A DNA stretch of 64,000 nucleotides from Emiliania huxleyi CCMP1516. Its lineage: Eukaryota > Haptophyta > Isochrysidales > Noelaerhabdaceae. The stretch's first letter is position 1; every line of letters starts with the position of its first letter. The DNA lies in contig NW_005200507.1 of the NCBI RefSeq assembly GCF_000372725.1, positions 277,328-341,327 on the forward strand. The letters are read 5' to 3'. A model generated the notes under the pieces. It searched no databases. It was given only the letters and a program-made list of their open reading frames with translations, and was not told where the DNA came from. Shown here one piece after another: positions 11,201 to 21,605 of the stretch. Made by a program: the position numbers and the translations under genes.

Positions 11201-11507
11201 GCAGCGCCGTGGCCGGCAGCTCCGCCTCCGCCTCCGCCTGGGAGGGCGGCGAGAGCGGCTCCGCCGGGTCCTCCTCGTGGAGCGACGCGAGCGCAGTGAC
11301 GGCCGGAGTAGTGGAGGCAGCGGCGGGCCGCGCGGGCGAAGCCTTGAACGCGCGCCGGCCAGGCTCGGGCGTGTTTGCCGAGCGCTCGGCGAGCCCCTTG
11401 CGGCCGGCGGCGGCGGACTTGCACGGCGAGCGCGAGGACGCCTCCTCGGCGTCGGGCAAGTGGAGGTCTGTCGCTGAGAGACCAAGGCCGAAGACGGAGA
11501 CGGGCAT
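8287..11507 (-). CDS. long coiled-coil protein
   Basis: Starting from MPVSVFGLGLSATDLHLPD (Met at 11507; another at 11552), this encodes about 1060 residues dominated by Ala/Glu/Arg/Gln heptad-type coiled coil from about residue 130 to 920, with a Pro-rich tail (PPPPPSPPSPPPPP) and a basic, Ser-rich C terminus. Such proteins are usually structural (cytoskeleton, basal body, golgin-like); I cannot name a family. The reading frame changes at 10105-10136, where a 32-nt GT...AG segment would have to be removed (AFSQT-ARHELEV). That is very short for a spliceosomal intron, so it may instead be an indel. The antisense frame also stays open for 752 codons, but that is an artefact of the GC-rich heptad coding. 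Confidence 0.7.
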
Positions 11508-11624
11508 ACACACACTCTGTTGCGTTTGACTGTAGGTTGGCGCCGAGAACAAAGAAATCCATCGCGCTTACTGATTGCACTCCAAGTGCTCCAAGTGCCC
11601 CTATGTATCGTCATCTGTCTCGCG

Positions 11625-11702
11625 TCCACCCATGTGTGGTGGCGGCGTGCCGTCCTCCCATCCCTCCCTTGGGGTGTCTGTTTTTCTCTTTTCTTTTCTT
11701 TT
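11625..11702 (+). repeat. R2 3'-end repeat copy
   Basis: This begins at 'tgtggtggcggcgtgccgtc', continues through the cccttgggg box and ends in a T-rich (ttttc)n tail. It lies upstream of the coiled-coil gene start. The next repeat (R5) starts at the end of its tail. Confidence 0.75.
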
Positions 11703-11766
11703 CACGTCCACCCATACCGCGTTGGTGTCCAGTCCGAGCCTGACTGTTCTTCACCTTCCTACATAC
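11703..11766 (+). repeat. R5 repeat with (ctac)n tail
   Basis: 'cgtccacccataccgcgttgg' through 'ttcttcaccttcctacatac' recurs almost identically at 31741-31815, where the tail is (ctac)n. A short tandem tail suggests a retroposed element. Confidence 0.7.
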
Positions 11767-12435
11767 ATACGACAGTGGGTGAGCAGTGGCCCGCTCCCTC
11801 GACCCACAGCCACGCGCGATCGGTGCGGCAGGCGTCCCCATGCATGCGGGCCGGAGCGGCGGCGGAGGTCGGGCTCGTACATCGGCGAGGACCCCGAGGA
11901 GCGACAGCTTCCAGCTGCCCACCTGCCCTACCTAACTAATCCTGCCCACACTCGGACTCGCACCGCCGAGAAAAGTCTTTGCCCCCGAACTCAACTAGAA
12001 GAACAGAGAGATACTATAAGTAATAAGATAAGAGAGAGACTCTCTCTCTTTCTCAACTAACCGTTTCTCACACGACTCGCAAAGACGAGGAGAAAAATCG
12101 CGGTTTTTCGCACGACGGCGAAATTTGGTGTGTGTTGAGAGTAGAGAGAGATTTTCAATACCAAACAACTCTAACACTCACACGTCATTGGGGCCTGGAG
12201 CCCCTGCAGACTGAAGTTTAAGGTCGTTTCCAAGTGGGGGGGGGGGGGGACAGATTTGGGCGGTCGACTTCAATTTTGGTGGGATTTACGACTGTTTGGG
12301 GGATCCTGCCGACGCGCTAACCGCACAGGCCCCTGCAGACTGATCGCCCTGGCATATAAAGGTTGTTGGAAAACAGAACTTCACCGGAGTTTAAAGTACG
12401 GTGGGGGGACAGCTTTGGACGGTCGACTTCACTTG
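11767..12435. other. repeat-rich gap upstream of the coiled-coil gene
   Basis: No supported gene. 12150-12212 carries R4 ('aataccaaacaactctaac' ... 'ggcctggagcccctgcag'), matching 45540-45597. A G run sits at 12237-12249. 'cccctgcagactga' occurs twice, near 12200 and 12330, suggesting a further local duplication. Confidence 0.5.
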
Positions 12436-12725
12436 GAGCACTTGGAGTGCGGTCATTAACCTCTCACGTCCAGGACCGGGGAGCTAAGAAGCGCACCCAG
12501 TTGGCCGGACGCTCGGCATCGGGTTACGGGCTAGAGAGCCCTAGCCCCGGGGGTGCGCGGTCGCAGGGCCATAACACGTCTCCGAGGGATAGTTCCGTGT
12601 ACCGGGTTACCCCTTAACTGCAGAACGCACCCTCTTCCTCGACCGTGGGGGGGTGCGCGGTCGCAGGGCCATAACACGGGTCTCCGAGGGCGTACGGCAG
12701 CGCTCCGGGTTTCCCTCAGAAAAAG
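12436..12725 (+). repeat. R1 short interspersed repeat, one full plus one partial copy
   Basis: The block opens with the nonamer tail 'cacttggagcacttggagtg', passes through 'gagccctagccccgggggtg' and 'aacacgtctccgaggg', and ends near 'ccttaactgcagaacgc'. A second, partial copy (about 12645-12720) follows. The same unit occurs at 17.4-17.9, 23.45, 31.43 and 35.24 kb in both orientations. I saw no clear pol III A/B boxes, so 'SINE-like' describes form only. Confidence 0.75.
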
Positions 12726-13284
12726 AAGGGTTCGCTCGCGCTTCCTTGGGCCCCCCTAGCAGCAGGCCGCTCCCCCTCTGCTCGGAGCTCGTGAGCGCGG
12801 CTCTTCATAAAAAGAGGAGGGGGCGCACCGCCCCGACGCAGTAACGTACTACGCGACGATAACACGAGAATACAAGAATACGCAGCTGCCAGACGCCTCT
12901 TCAATTCTGGCCGTTTTTGGACGATCGTTTTGCCCTGTTCACGCGCGCGAGCGAGTCGTGATTTCTTGTTCGTTAATAAAAATCTCTCTCTCTCTCTCTC
13001 CGCGCGCGCGAGACGTGCAGACAGGGTTGCCAGGTGTGAGCTTTGTTTTGTGTTGGGCATTACGAAATCTCAAATACTAAAAACCAATCAAGACTGACAG
13101 CGGGATTACCACTGGTGTTTCGTCCTCCTCGGAGTCGTTTTATTATTTTTTTGGCACGACTCGCGAAATCTGGGCGCGCGGGCGCTGGGCCACAGGGTAC
13201 TGTCACCGCGGGAGCCGCGTTGACGAAGAATCGAGGTTGCGGCGCGTTGACGAAGAATCGAGGTTGTGTCTGGCGGCGCGCAAC
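12726..13284. other. promoter-side gap before the SET-domain gene
   Basis: No gene seen. A (CT)n run lies near 12985-13000. The 23-bp unit 'gcgttgacgaagaatcgagg...' is repeated in tandem at about 13219-13266, ending 19 bp before the ATG, possibly a duplicated promoter or 5'-UTR element. Confidence 0.5.
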
Positions 13285-14803
13285 ATGATCCTCCCCGCCG
13301 CCTTCCTTCTCTCCTTCCTGCGCCTGCCCCAGCCGTGGCCCGCGTCGTCGCGGCTCGCCGTGCGCCGCTCGCCCTCGCCCGCCGCCGCCGCCGCCTCGGC
13401 TGCCGCCGCCTCGGCTGCCGAGCCGACTGCCGAGGCTGCCGTCTTCTCCGACCTGCTGGCTGCGCACGGGCTGGCGACCGACTCAGTCGCGCTGCGCAGC
13501 GACGGGCCCGGCGGCCGCACCCTCGTCGCCGCTCGCGACCTCGGCAGTAACGAGGTCGCGCTCGCCGTGCCGCGCCGCCTCCTGCTCACCGCGCACCGCT
13601 CGGGCGCGATCGGCGGCCTCGCCGGCCAGACGGACCTGGTGTGGGACGCGGCGGGCGATCTGCGCGAGGAGGTTGGCGAGGCCATGTTCAAGCGCGGGGC
13701 GACATGGGACGTCCGACTCGCCCTCGCCGTGCTCGAGGCGACGGCCGGCTGCGGCGGCGAGCTGTGGGACGCGTACCGCCGCTTCCTGCCGCTGCCGCAC
13801 GAGCTGAGCTCGCCGGTCTGCTTGCCCGCCGAGCTGCTCGCCGAACTCCGCGAGCCGGCCGTCGCCTCCGCCGCCGCCGCGCGCAACGAGCTGCTCGCCG
13901 ACCTGTACGCACCGCTCATGGCGCACGAGGCGCACCCCGCCACGGCGGGGTACGTGGCGCGCGGCGGCGAGGCGGCGCGCGGGCTGGTGCCGGCGCCGCT
14001 GAGCTGGGCGTACGCGCTGGTGTCGAGCCGCTGCTTCGCGCTCAGCGGCGGTGACACGTTCGGCTTCGTCCCCTTCCTGGACATGTGCCAGCACTCCGCG
14101 GTGCCGTCGGCAAACTTCACATCGGACGAGCGCGGGATCGTGCTGCGGACGCTGCGCCCGGTGGCGGCGGGCGAGGAGGTCACCATCTCGTACGGGGGCG
14201 ACTACTCCTCCCGCCGCACCTTCGAGCAGTACGGCTTCGTCCTCAGCGAGGGCTGCGCCGCGGACGCGACACTCCTCGAGGAGGCGGTCGCCGCCGCCGC
14301 CGCCGCCGGCAGCCTCTCGCCCGCGGATGTGATGCGCGACGCCTCCGCCGCAGAGCCGCCCACCGAAGCCGCCTTCCGCGCCGCCTGTGTGAGCGCGCGC
14401 GCCGCCACCGGCGACGACCTCGCCACCGACGAGCGCTTCACCGCGCTGCACCAGGCGCCGGCTGAGCCGTAGCCCGGCCTCCCCTCTCAAACCACCCGGC
14501 CCCTCTCAACGCCGTCGACTCTCGCCTGGCCCCCCGACCGAAAGCGGACGCGACCGACAGGTGCTCTTCGCTTCGGACGCGCCGCCGCCGCCGGCGACCC
14601 TGCTGCGCGCCGTCCGCTCCGCGCTCGCGCAGCAGGCCGACGGCGCAGAGGCGGAGGCGGCGCTCGACCAGCTCGCCGAAGAGGCGGGGGCGGCCGACTC
14701 GCGGCTGTGGAGCGTGCTCTCGTACCGAGTGTCGCGGCGGCGGCAGCTCGCGCTGGCCGAGGCAGTGCTGGAGCAGCTCGTGCCTGCTCAGCCTGGTAGC
14801 TGA
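13285..14803 (+). CDS. SET-domain lysine methyltransferase, Rubisco-LSMT/SETD3 type
   Basis: Two exons, 13285-14454 and 14561-14803, are joined in phase 0 by a 106-nt GC-AG intron, giving 470 residues. The N terminus (MILPAAFLLSFLRLP, then an Ala/Ser/Arg-rich stretch) could be an organelle leader. The split SET core is recognisable: GPGGRTLVAARDL near the start, FGFVPFLDMCQHS (the family's D-M-x-N-H-S site, with Asn replaced by Gln) around residues 262-273, and ISYGGDYSSRRTFEQYGFV around 300-320. After it comes a helical C-terminal region like the Rubisco-LSMT substrate-binding domain. The family methylates Lys or His on non-histone proteins; the substrate here is unknown. Confidence 0.82.
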
Positions 14804-15262
14804 GCCGCGCGATTCATTTTTCGGGCGCGGTAGCCGGTACATTAATCGATCTTCCGATCTAGCACTCATGCTGTAACTCGCTATAAGTAAATAAATATAT
14901 CAAACGGTTAAACTCTGAGACGAGATGGGATTTAGGGACATCGGTGTGTTCCCGCCCTGCACACACAGAGGGAGGCTGAGGGACGACGGACGTCTTTGCC
15001 GACAGTCTCCACTTGTCCACAGAGTTGTCACGTAAATCGTTCTCTCAAAAATCGAGACCACACTGCACACAGAAGAGCCGCGATCGTCTTTGTCCCCTCG
15101 TTCTGCTTCTCCTGCGGTTCACACTCTCTGTGGCTAGCCCTTGGCCTCTGTGGCTATCGTATTAAGTGAGCTTCAAGGTTCACAAGTACCGGAAGTAGCG
15201 TCGACCGGCCCACCTGGACCTGCGCGCCCCTGGTCGTCGACCGTCTCGTCACCGACAGTGCG
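14804..15262. other. convergent intergenic interval
   Basis: The interval lies between the 3' ends of the SET gene (+) and the coiled-coil/GAS2-like gene (-). It includes an AT-rich stretch with aataaata near 14890, a plausible polyadenylation region. No gene seen. Confidence 0.5.
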
Positions 15263-17199
15263 TCACGCGTCAGACATGACATCGAGCGAAATCACTGCAA
15301 CGGGCACGGGCGGAGGTGTGCACAGCTGCCGCCGCGCCCGCGAGTCTGAAGCCGGCTGTCCCGAGGAAGCGGCTGCGCAGAGCTCGTGGAGGTATTCCGC
15401 CACGGAGACCACGCCGCCGCCCACGCGGACCTGGGCGATGCCGTTCGGAGAGAGGACGACACTCACCTTGCGAGGCCGCTCAGAGGCCACGCGGAGCTGC
15501 GGTCGGGAAGCGGAGGGTGAGAAATGCAGTGAGGGCGTGCACATGCAGGGCCAGTGTCATGACCTTGTATGACCCGCGCGAGAGGCGCTCGACCTCGACG
15601 CGGAGAGGCAGGGAAGCGGCGTGTAGTGCAGATGAGAAGCTGGTGTCGATAGGGTCCGAGGCGACGGCCGCGTGCGCTTGCAGCGCGCGGTGCTCGAAGG
15701 CGCTGGCGTGGATGCGCGCCTTAGCGGGGCTGCGTCAGCGGGAGTGAGAGCTGAGCCAACGTGTGGGCAGGAATTCTACGGGGCATCACCTCGAGCGCGT
15801 AGCGCGCAGCTCGCTCGGCTGCCAAGTCAGCCTCCGCACGCGCTCGCGCTGTCAGTGCCTCCTCGAGTCGCGCCTGTCTCAGAAAGAGCCGTGAGATCTG
15901 GGCTGCTGGTACCAAATCGCGACAGGTGGAAGGGCAGCTCGCCTCGATGTCAAGCTCCGGCTCACTCGGCGCATGCCGCGCCTCGCTCCTCGCATCGAGC
16001 TCCGTAGAGGCCAACGCCTCGGTCTGGAATCGCAGTGTTGTCACTTCCTCCTCTAGCCGCGAGAGCAGGCCACTTGTGCGTGACTCGGCCGCGGCCGCCT
16101 GAGCTTGCACGCCAGCGAGCTCGCTCTGCAAGTCGCCCATCGACTGCGACAGCGCTCGCGCTTCGTCGATCGACGCCTCCGCCGACTTAGCGGAGTCTAA
16201 CCACTTCTCGAGGAGGGCCCGCTCTGCCGCATCGCGCTCCATCATGCCGTGCTTCTGCATGCTAACCTCACCCATAGCAACCTCACCCAGTGCTCGTTGC
16301 GAGTAGAAGTCCTGCGCCCGGCCTTTGCCCATCAGCAGCGCCGCCGCGTCAAGCTCGGCGGTGATAGTAGCGAGAAGGGTTTTGCCCGCCTCGCTAGCTT
16401 CCGATGCGTGGCCCTCGCGAATGCATACAAGTGTGCGAGCACACTCCGCCTCAGCATGCGCTCGCTGCTGCTCGAGGCTGGCGGCGATTTGCGCCACAGA
16501 GTCGGTGACGCCCCCTGTCGCCTCTTCGACACGAAGGTTAAGCTGCTCAAGCTTGGAGCTCATCTCGGCCGCGGCAGCCGACAGAGAGTCGCACGCGGTA
16601 GCACACGCGGCGTCTCCTTCTTCTTGCCGGACTCTCATCGCGCGCACTGCCTCTTCGTGTGCGGCAGCGCTCTTCTCGAGTCGCACGCGTGCCGAAGACG
16701 CCGCATCAGCCAGGATGGAAGCATCGGCCGGAGCGAGTGCGGAAACAGCGTCCAGCGCCTCTGCTTCTATCCGAGCCGCTCTTTGACTGGCGGAGGTCGT
16801 CAGAGCGCTGAGGGCAACATCCAGCTTCCTGTGGGTCAGCAGCGACTCCTCCCTGAAAGCGGCTTCTGCCTCTGCCACTCTCCGTTCGACAGTGGCCTGC
16901 TCCGACTCGCGGCGCAGCTGCTCCTCGCTGAGCGCGCTAAGCAGACCGCGTACGGCTGTGCGCACATTCTCCCGCTGTTTAAGCAAGGTTGCCCTGAGCT
17001 CAGCGGCCAGGCGCGCTTCTATCGAAGAAAGATCCTGCCTCACCTCCTCCTCCCTGGAGCGCACACGCAACTCGCAATCGGAGACCTTCGCCTCACAGGC
17101 GGAGAGGGCCGATAACGCTGCGGCAACCCGTGAATCCGGACCGTTGCTTGACGCACTCGAAGGATTTTTGCCTGAAGGAGCGGTCGCGGCACGCGGCAT
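15263..17199 (-). CDS. coiled-coil protein with C-terminal GAS2-like domain
   Basis: Three exons on the minus strand, 17199-15790, 15719-15564 and 15496-15263, give 599 residues in a continuous frame. The introns are 70 and 67 nt, both with GT donors; the first uses an AAG acceptor because the earlier CAG would lead to a stop. Residues about 40-480 are helical heptad repeats rich in Ala/Glu/Arg. The two last exons join to give LRVEVERLSRGSYK-LRVA and then AQVRVGGGVVSVAEYL. The RVGGG...L-x-E-Y-L signature resembles the microtubule-binding GAS2 domain, suggesting a cytoskeletal linker. I chose Met 17199; in-frame sequence upstream is repeat-derived. Confidence 0.65.
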
Positions 17200-17399
17200 C
17201 CGGGGAACGGGGGCCAGCCCGGTGTGTTGCGGGTTAATCGCACCCCACGGCGTTGCTCGGCGGGCGCTGCCGAGAATTTTTTTTGAGCTGACTTCGATGT
17301 TAATAGAAACAAGCGAAGGCACACACAACATGACGCCAAACACACGATTGCACGATTTTTTTTCGAAAGGAAACGAGTGCGTATTCTTTTTAGCTCCGA

Positions 17400-17865
17400 G
17401 TAGAGGGCGCGTCCTGCAGTTAAGGGGAAACCCGGTACGCGGGGCCAACCCTCGGAGACCCGTGTTATGGCCCTGCGACCGCGCACCCCCCAGGGCTAGG
17501 GCTCTCTAGCCCGTAACCCGATCCCGATCATCCGGCCCGCTGGGTGCGCTTCTCAGCTCCCCGGCCCTGGATGTGAGGCTAATGACTGCACTCCAAGTGC
17601 TCCAAGTGCGACCCGGAGTGCGTTCTGCAGTTAAGGGGAAACCCGGTACACGGAACTATCCCTCGGAGACCCGTGTTATGGCCCTGCGACCGCGCACCCC
17701 CCAGGGCTAGGGCTCTCTTGCACCCGCAACCCGATGCCAATCATCCCCGGCCCGCTCGCTGGGTGCTCGATGGGTGCGCTTCGTCTTAGCTCACCGGCCC
17801 TGGGCCTGGGCGAGCGGTCTTAATGACCACTGCACTCCAAGTGCTCCAAGTGCTCCAAGAGAGAC
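17400..17865 (-). repeat. two tandem R1 repeats upstream of the coiled-coil/GAS2-like gene
   Basis: One unit is at about 17400-17617 and a second at about 17618-17865, in the opposite orientation to the 12.4 kb copy. Both run from 'gcagttaaggggaaacccgg' to the 'ctccaagtg' nonamer tail; the second tail has extra nonamers. The first abuts the 5' end of the gene at 17199. Confidence 0.8.
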
Positions 17866-18189
17866 CCCGAGCCCCGACTGCTCTGGGTCGCGCGAGAGTG
17901 GGGGGCCACCCCTAAAGCCGTAGGGCAACCCGCCTGGCGACTCGTGGGGGGCGGCGCGGGCTCAGTTTTGCACATGATGACGAGTAGAACACGAGAACAT
18001 GCGAATCAAAGTGGTACCTCTCGCGACACGTAGACGACACTAATAGTATATCCAGCTTGATGGCTCATGGCTGTGTGCTATGCCGCCCGGCCCGGGGTTA
18101 CGTGGCCGCAGCGAGCGGCTAGAGCCGGACCGTCTAGCATCGACCGCATCTCCCATTAGCGCGGCGCGGCAGCCGAAGCGACGCAGGTG
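17866..18189. other. gap downstream of UGPase
   Basis: No gene seen between the R1 repeats and the UGPase stop codon. A short AT-richer patch (about 17975-18060) may hold its 3' end. Confidence 0.45.
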
Positions 18190-20187
18190 TCACAGCGTCG
18201 CATCCTTGTAGACGCCGGCGGGGACCGTGCGCGGCTGGTCCGAGGGGTTGATGAGCTTGACCTCGCCCTGGAAGACGACACCGCTCTCGATCACGAACGG
18301 GCCCTCGACGGTGAGCTTTGTGCAGCGCAGCAGCGACGGCGCGCCGTCCGGGATGAGCGTCGCCAGCTGGTCGCAAAACTTGTACGACCCGTCGAGCTTG
18401 ATGATGGGCGGCACGCCCTTGCGCTCCGGCGCGAGCGTGACGCAGTGCTCTGGCGTCACCTCGTACGCGTCGCTCTTGAGCGCGAGCAAGTCGCCCGTCG
18501 TCTTGACGGGCGCGAAGCGCGAGCGCGGGGTCAGGATCGCCTTCGCCTCGGCGCCAAAGCACTGGATGGCGGCCCCCATCGCCGTCTCGAGCTGCAGCAC
18601 CGCCGCAGAGGCCTTGTCGCGCGGGTCAACCGTCTTCTTGTTGCTCATCACCTGGTGCGGGGGGAGCGCGAGAGGCGGGCTCGCGCGAAGGGTGCTGGCA
18701 GCGGAGGGCCTCCTCGCGGCCAACTCACCGGGAGCGGCATCACGCCCTTGCCGAGCCGCATCTTCTTCTGCAGCGCCTCGAGGTCGAGCCACAAGTTGTT
18801 CGTGTTGAAGAAGCGGTGGCGATTCACGTCCGCGAAGCGCGCCTCGTCCTCCTCGGGGCACTGCGCGCTCTCGCGCAAAAGCAGCCCGCCCGTCTCCGCA
18901 GACCTGGCCAGGTGGCCACCTGGACATGTCTCGGACATGTCATGGACGTCTCATGGACATGGTCATGTTCATGCACATGCACATGTCTCCGCAGATAGCA
19001 TCTGGGCTAGATCTCGGCTGTATCTCGGCTAGACCTCGCCCTTCTTGTCCGAGTCGGTGCGCGCGGCAACCTCCATCGCAAAGGGAGCGCCCGACTGCGC
19101 GAACCACGTCAGCAGCGTGAGGTCCATCGTCGCGCCTACAGCGACACGACGCGCACGAGTGAAGGCGAGCGTCGGCGGGGCTCTGCCCGGCTGTCGCCGC
19201 GCCGCGCCGAGGTTGTCCGAGTTGGAGACAAACATGTACTTGTAGCCCTCCCTGAGCAGCCGGTCGAGCGTGCCGGAGCCCTCCATCGCCGGGTAGAGGT
19301 CTCCGTGCCCCGGCGGGCACCACTCGAGCTCGGGGTTGGCGGGCCACGAGGCGGGGGACAGGTCGGCGGCACTGACCTTCGGTGCCTTGTTTTGCAGAAA
19401 CTCGAGCGGCAGCTCGCCCTCGTTGCTCAGATTTGGGAAGTTGTGTTTGAGCAGCGCCATCGAGTCCGCCTGCGGGGTGGGGCGGGCGGCGGGGTCGGGC
19501 GGGGTCGGGCGGGTGGGTGGCGAAGGAGCGTCACGGAGTGGCGGGGTGGAACGATGGGTGTGGGAGGCGGGGCTGGCGGGGTGCAGGCGGCACCGATGTG
19601 GAGAAGGAGTTCATCAGCAGGAAGGCGAGCGATCCCCCGGAGGCGTGCCGCATGTGCAGGACCTGCTTGGCAATCAGGTCGAGGAAGGTGTCGTCGCCGG
19701 AGATCGGCAGCAGGCTCTTCGCCTTCTCGAGTCCCATCCCGGTGCCGAGCCCGCCGTTGAGCTTGAGCATGACAGTGTGCTGCAGCAGCGACCTGTTCAC
19801 GGTGTGATGTATGAACATATCCTTCTCAGTGAGCGAGTGACGAGTCGCTGCAGCAGCGACCGGTCTGGCTGCACGGAGATGTCCTCGAGCGCGGGCAGCT
19901 GGTCCACCTGAGGGAGGTCATATTAATGTCAATATGACTATTCATGTTCATAGGCAGCTGCCCCGCCTGGGAGAGGCGGCAAGGCCGAGCGGAAGGTCGG
20001 GCGGCGGCGCCGCTGGCGGCGCCGGGCTGGGGTGGCGGCGCAGCAGCGGTGGGCGGTGTTGCGGCGGCGGGCGGCGCGCCGGGAAGATCGCGTCCTCGGG
20101 TATCATCATGGAGGCGGCGGAGCGGAGCTGCTCGTAGTTGTGGACGAAGGCGTCGATGGCGGAGCGGGTGCAGCCGGCGTGCTTCAT
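18190..20187 (-). CDS. UGP: UTP-glucose-1-phosphate uridylyltransferase (UGPase)
   Basis: Seven exons: 20187-20080, 19907-19861, 19792-19594, 19469-19208, 19135-19040, 18919-18729 and 18651-18190. They join in a clean frame to 454 residues. The enzyme makes UDP-glucose from glucose-1-phosphate and UTP. Diagnostic motifs are KLNGGLGTGMGLEKAKSLLP (nucleotide loop), LEWCPPGHGDLYPAM, YMFVSNSDNLGA, TDSDKKG-GHLA across an intron, FFNTNNLWLDL, NKKTVDPRD, and LETAMGAAI followed by RSRFAPVKTTGDLLALKSDAY. A beta-helix-like end (VVFQGEVKLINPS) closes it. Four of the six introns have GC donors. UDP-glucose feeds storage glucans and surface polysaccharides. The start codon directly follows the EF-hand ORF's stop codon; see the next entry for the likely fusion. 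Confidence 0.93.
18920..19039 (-). repeat. UGPase intron with GCCGAGA tandem motif
   Basis: In gene sense the intron starts at a GC donor (gcgaggtct) and runs straight into 'agccgagatacagccgagat'. It is one of six places in the window where this unit sits just after a donor. Confidence 0.7.
19779..19861 (-). repeat. UGPase intron flanked by 15-bp direct repeat
   Basis: gctgcagcagcgacc (plus strand) is at 19779-19793 and 19847-19861. The 68-nt intron 19793-19860 starts inside one copy and ends at the other. Splicing restores SVQPDRSLLQHTVML. Confidence 0.85.
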
Positions 20188-20808
20188 CTAATTACGGGGT
20201 GTGGAGGCTGAGTTGATGGAAATCCGGGGACGCGACCCGCTTCGCCACAGACGGTCCCGCGCCTTGCGGACGAAGCGGAGGGTCGGGTTCGTGAGGTAGG
20301 ACGGCTTTGGCGAAAGGCAGTCCATCGCCGACTCCATCAGCCGCTCCCACCAGCTCTGCTTTGCGCGGTAGACTTGAATGAAGTGGCAGTACTCATCAAA
20401 GTTGACGGTGCCCGAGCCGTCCACGTCCGCCTCCTGGAAGAGGCCCGTGACCTCGCTGCGGAGCGGCATCATCCCCGAGTCGATCATCGCCTTGCGAAAC
20501 TCGGCGTGGTCGAGCGCACCAGAGCCGTCTGCGTCGAAGTGATCGAATGCGAGGCGGAAGCGGGCCCGCTCCTCTTCCGTCAGCGGCGTCAGCGACGCCT
20601 CCGTCGCAGCCCGCTTCTCCTCCTCCTTCTTGGCCAGCGCAGCCACGTGAGCAGCCCTGACCGCTCCCTCGTCTCGCAGCGAGCAGCCTGCCGTTCCCGC
20701 CAGATCCTCGAGCGCCGCACGGCCCTTGCTCCACGTGGCGTCGATCTTGTCGGCCTCGACGCCGTTCTCGAGCAGGAACCACCGCACCTCGGCGAGCGTG
20801 AGGGGCAT
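20188..20808 (-). CDS. EF-hand calcium-binding region, probably the N-terminal exon of the UGPase gene
   Basis: The open frame from Met 20808 (MPLTLAEVRWFLLENG) gives 206 residues if read to the TAG at 20188. It holds two canonical 12-residue EF-hand loops, DADGSGALDHAE and DVDGSGTVNFDE, after a helical N-terminal segment. The stop codon TAG is followed immediately by the UGPase ATG, with zero spacing, which is implausible for two nuclear genes. A 75-nt intron (20188-20262: GC donor aag|gcgcgg, acceptor attag|atg) would join residue 182 (RFVRK) in phase 0 to the UGPase Met, giving a 636-residue EF-hand-UGPase. That fusion is my preferred model. The EF-hands themselves are certain. Confidence 0.8.
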   Translation of the reverse strand: MPLTLAEVRWFLLENGVEADKIDATWSKGRAALEDLAGTAGCSLRDEGAVRAAHVAALAKKEEEKRAATEASLTPLTEEERARFRLAFDHFDADGSGALDHAEFRKAMIDSGMMPLRSEVTGLFQEADVDGSGTVNFDEYCHFIQVYRAKQSWWERLMESAMDCLSPKPSYLTNPTLRFVRKARDRLWRSGSRPRISINSASTPRN

Positions 20809-21039
20809 TGCAGATGCTGTCTCGCAGATTCTGCCCCTCTGTGTGGCGGCTCGGTCGGACGCGGCGGGCACGGCATTTTTCTTTTATTTCCTTATTCATT
20901 TCTTTCTTTTTACGTTTTTTCGCTTATCTCTACATCAGGTAGTCCCTTGTCATGTGAGAGAGTGCGTTGTGTTCTTGCCGACTCGAGTATCCGCTTTCGC
21001 GAAATAAATAAACAAACAAAGAATAAATAAAACGGACAT
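20809..21039. other. upstream region of EF-hand/UGPase gene
   Basis: T-rich tracts (20876-20925) and an AT-rich (aata/aaca)n stretch at 21000-21030 precede transposon sequence. This is presumably the promoter; no named element is visible. Confidence 0.4.
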
Positions 21040-21410
21040 CCCAAGCTGGGCGGAGTTGCGCCGAAAGGCGAAAGAAGCCGCGAGAACAAGGGACCGGCAG
21101 GCGGCGGCGCCGCAGGACGAGGCAGAAGAGAACGACGCGACAGAGGAGGAAGTGACAAGGGAGAGAACGACGAGAGTGGGACGACCGCGAGGTGGCATGA
21201 AGGTTGCAGCGAGAAGCGGCGAGAGACTGCGAAGAGAGATAGCTGATAGGAAGAGGCAGACTCCCTAGGGTGGGCGACGGCTAGCGCATCACACACCTCT
21301 CCTTAAAATCCCTGTGTGGTGGCGGCGTGCCGTCCTCCCATCCCTCCCTTGGGCTGTATGCACTTGGAGCAGTTGTATGTTTTCTTTCTTTCTTTCTTTA
21401 CATCCCAAGA
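21040..21410 (+). mobile_element. 5'-truncated copy of the R2-family transposon (ORF end plus 3' UTR)
   Basis: 21040-21269 encodes a C-terminal fragment (WAELRRKAKEAARTRDRQ ... RPRGGMKVAARSGERLR) that matches the end of the ORF at 26.7-27.7 kb. It is followed by the shared 3' UTR ('gggtgggcgacggctagcgc', 'aaaatccctgtgtggtggcg', cccttggg box) and a (tttc)n tail. 5' truncation with a simple-sequence tail is typical of reverse-transcribed elements. Confidence 0.8.
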
Positions 21411-21605
21411 TAGGGCTGGGTCGAGGACAGTTATGTCCCCGCCTTTGCAGGATTTTGCAAAAGCGAGGGGGGAGGGCGCATCGCCGCGCGCGGAGAGGGC
21501 TGGCACAGGGGACAGGGGATCTCTCTCGCACAGGATACACACTCGGCACGAGGGCAAGGCTGGGCGTCCTTTTGTGCTCCGCCCCGGACCCCTCGCTCTC
21601 GGGCA

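Noticed and set aside
12436..12725. tRNA-derived SINE call for R1
   Set aside because: I could not find convincing A and B boxes or a cloverleaf, so only the neutral 'SINE-like form' is kept.
15141..15572. Plus-strand ORF over the 3' exons of the GAS2-like gene
   Set aside because: The minus strand shows two phase-consistent introns and a recognisable RVGGG motif.
18190..20808. Bacterial-style operon of EF-hand and UGPase genes
   Set aside because: Both are intron-bearing eukaryotic coding sequences; zero spacing is better explained by one spliced gene.
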